A stretch of DNA of 6,819 bases from a bacterium (lineage in GTDB: Bacteria > Zixibacteria > MSB-5A5 > GN15 > FEB-12), in the NCBI GenBank assembly GCA_030619425.1, contig JAUXBJ010000097.1, positions 1 to 6,819 on the forward strand. Reading direction: 5' to 3'. Position numbers and translations under genes: made by a program. Under the pieces are notes generated by a model. That model was not told the origin of the DNA. It saw only the letters and a list, made by a program, of their open reading frames with translations, and did not search any database. Below are positions 6,183 to 6,819 of this stretch, piece after piece; position 1 is the first letter of the stretch, and each line of letters opens with the position of its first letter.

Positions 6183-6223
6183 TTTGCCGCGAGTTTTGAA
6201 CATAGGAACGATTATTCGACTAC

Positions 6224-6235
6224 GGAGGAAATGTG
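6224..6235 (+). promoter_or_regulatory. Ribosome binding site and GTG start of the antiporter
   Basis: GGAGG (6224-6228) is followed by AAAT and the GTG at 6233. The overlapping ATG at 6231 is only 2 bases from the Shine-Dalgarno and terminates after four codons, so it is not the start. The frame is closed upstream by TAG at 6203-6205 with no other start between. GTG also yields a proper basic N-terminus before the hydrophobic segment. Confidence 0.7.
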
Positions 6236-6819
6236 CGAATCCTGACCAATAGACGAACGATAATTCTGATGGCGATTCTCTCAGTTTATCTGGTATTCGG
6301 ACTCGCTTTTGGATCTACGACCGAAATCACCGGTGAGCCTACCGTAGCCGAAGCGACTCACGATGAGGATGGTCATAGCGGGCCGGTGCTGGGGCTGTTG
6401 CTGCAATTAATCATAATACTCCTGGTCGCCAAACTGGGCGGCGACCTTTTCGAGCGGTTCGGCCAACCGGCCGTACTCGGGGAATTGATCCTGGGTATGT
6501 TGATCGGCAATCTTTACCTGGTTGGCATTGATTTTCTGGAGCCGTTCAAACATGATGTAACACTGGAGATTTTGGCGGAACTGGGCGTGATCATATTGCT
6601 GTTTGAGGTCGGTCTCGAATCATCGGTTAAGGAGATGATGAAAGTCGGCCTGGCCTCTCTCATGGTTGCCGTATTTGGTGTCGTAGTACCGTTCTTCCTG
6701 GGTTGGGGGGTCGGCTATCTGTTCCTGCCGGAAGAATCGATTTACGTTCACATCTTCATCGGAGCGACACTTACCGCCACTTCAGTCGGCATAACGGCCC
6801 GCGTACTGCAGGAGATAGG
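6233..6819 (+). CDS. Cation:proton antiporter, CPA2 (Kef/NapA-like), N-terminal part
   Basis: This is a membrane exchanger of monovalent cations for protons, in the CPA2 group with Kef and NapA-type proteins. Only 195 residues are inside the window; the gene continues past the edge. Residues 1-28 look like a signal peptide or first helix (MRILTNRRT, then a hydrophobic run ending GLAFGS), followed by a short acidic/His stretch (ATHDEDGHSG, 41-50). Membrane segments follow at about 51-67, 80-98, 110-128, 137-165 and 171-190. Family motifs are FGQPAVLGELILGMLIGN (76-93), LAELGVIILLFEVGLES (114-130) and GATLTATSVGITARVLQEI (177-195), the last being the unwound TM4-type core motif. The ion-binding acidic residues of the family lie further downstream, so Na+ versus K+ cannot be told here, nor whether a C-terminal RCK/TrkA domain is present. 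The GTG start has a GGAGG ribosome site. Confidence 0.9.
   Translation, partial: MRILTNRRTIILMAILSVYLVFGLAFGSTTEITGEPTVAEATHDEDGHSGPVLGLLLQLIIILLVAKLGGDLFERFGQPAVLGELILGMLIGNLYLVGIDFLEPFKHDVTLEILAELGVIILLFEVGLESSVKEMMKVGLASLMVAVFGVVVPFFLGWGVGYLFLPEESIYVHIFIGATLTATSVGITARVLQEI

Noticed and set aside
5812..6819. Functional unit linking the stator genes and the antiporter
   Set aside because: The genes are divergent with about 420 bases between them and no shared element beyond ion transport. Adjacency alone is not evidence.

Overview
The window reads as ordinary chromosome from a motile, Gram-negative-type bacterium of moderately high GC. It carries a transcription-coupled repair factor, an E. 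coli-type flagellar stator pair and a Kef/NapA-type cation:proton antiporter. The G+C-rich dyad repeats between genes resemble those common in environmental genomes of candidate phyla such as Zixibacteria and other FCB-group lineages. That placement is an impression only; nothing here fixes the taxon.

Layout. Positions 45-3491 (minus) hold a full-length mfd. Its upstream side (3492-3572) has a plausible sigma70-type promoter and a GC-rich hairpin immediately before the coding region. Positions 3573-4087 have no convincing gene. They are a patchwork of direct and inverted repeats, with one interior stretch whose plus-strand translation looks somewhat protein-like. Positions 4088-5811 (minus) hold motA followed by motB, 5 bases apart, as a two-gene operon. 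The divergent intergenic region 5812-6232 has two strong tandem hairpins, then a possible 46-residue small ORF (6042-6182, plus) with a strong ribosome binding site. From 6233 to the window edge (plus) is the N-terminal 195 residues of a CPA2-family antiporter, cut off by the window.

How the genes relate. MotA and MotB form the membrane stator that converts ion flow into flagellar rotation. The antiporter exchanges cations for protons across the same membrane, but it is divergently transcribed and no functional link is shown. Mfd is an independent housekeeping gene: repeats and a terminator-like hairpin separate it from motAB. I see no defence island, CRISPR array, intact mobile element or other new multi-gene system. 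The points worth a second look are the start and leader of mfd, the small ORF before the antiporter, and the intergenic repeats.
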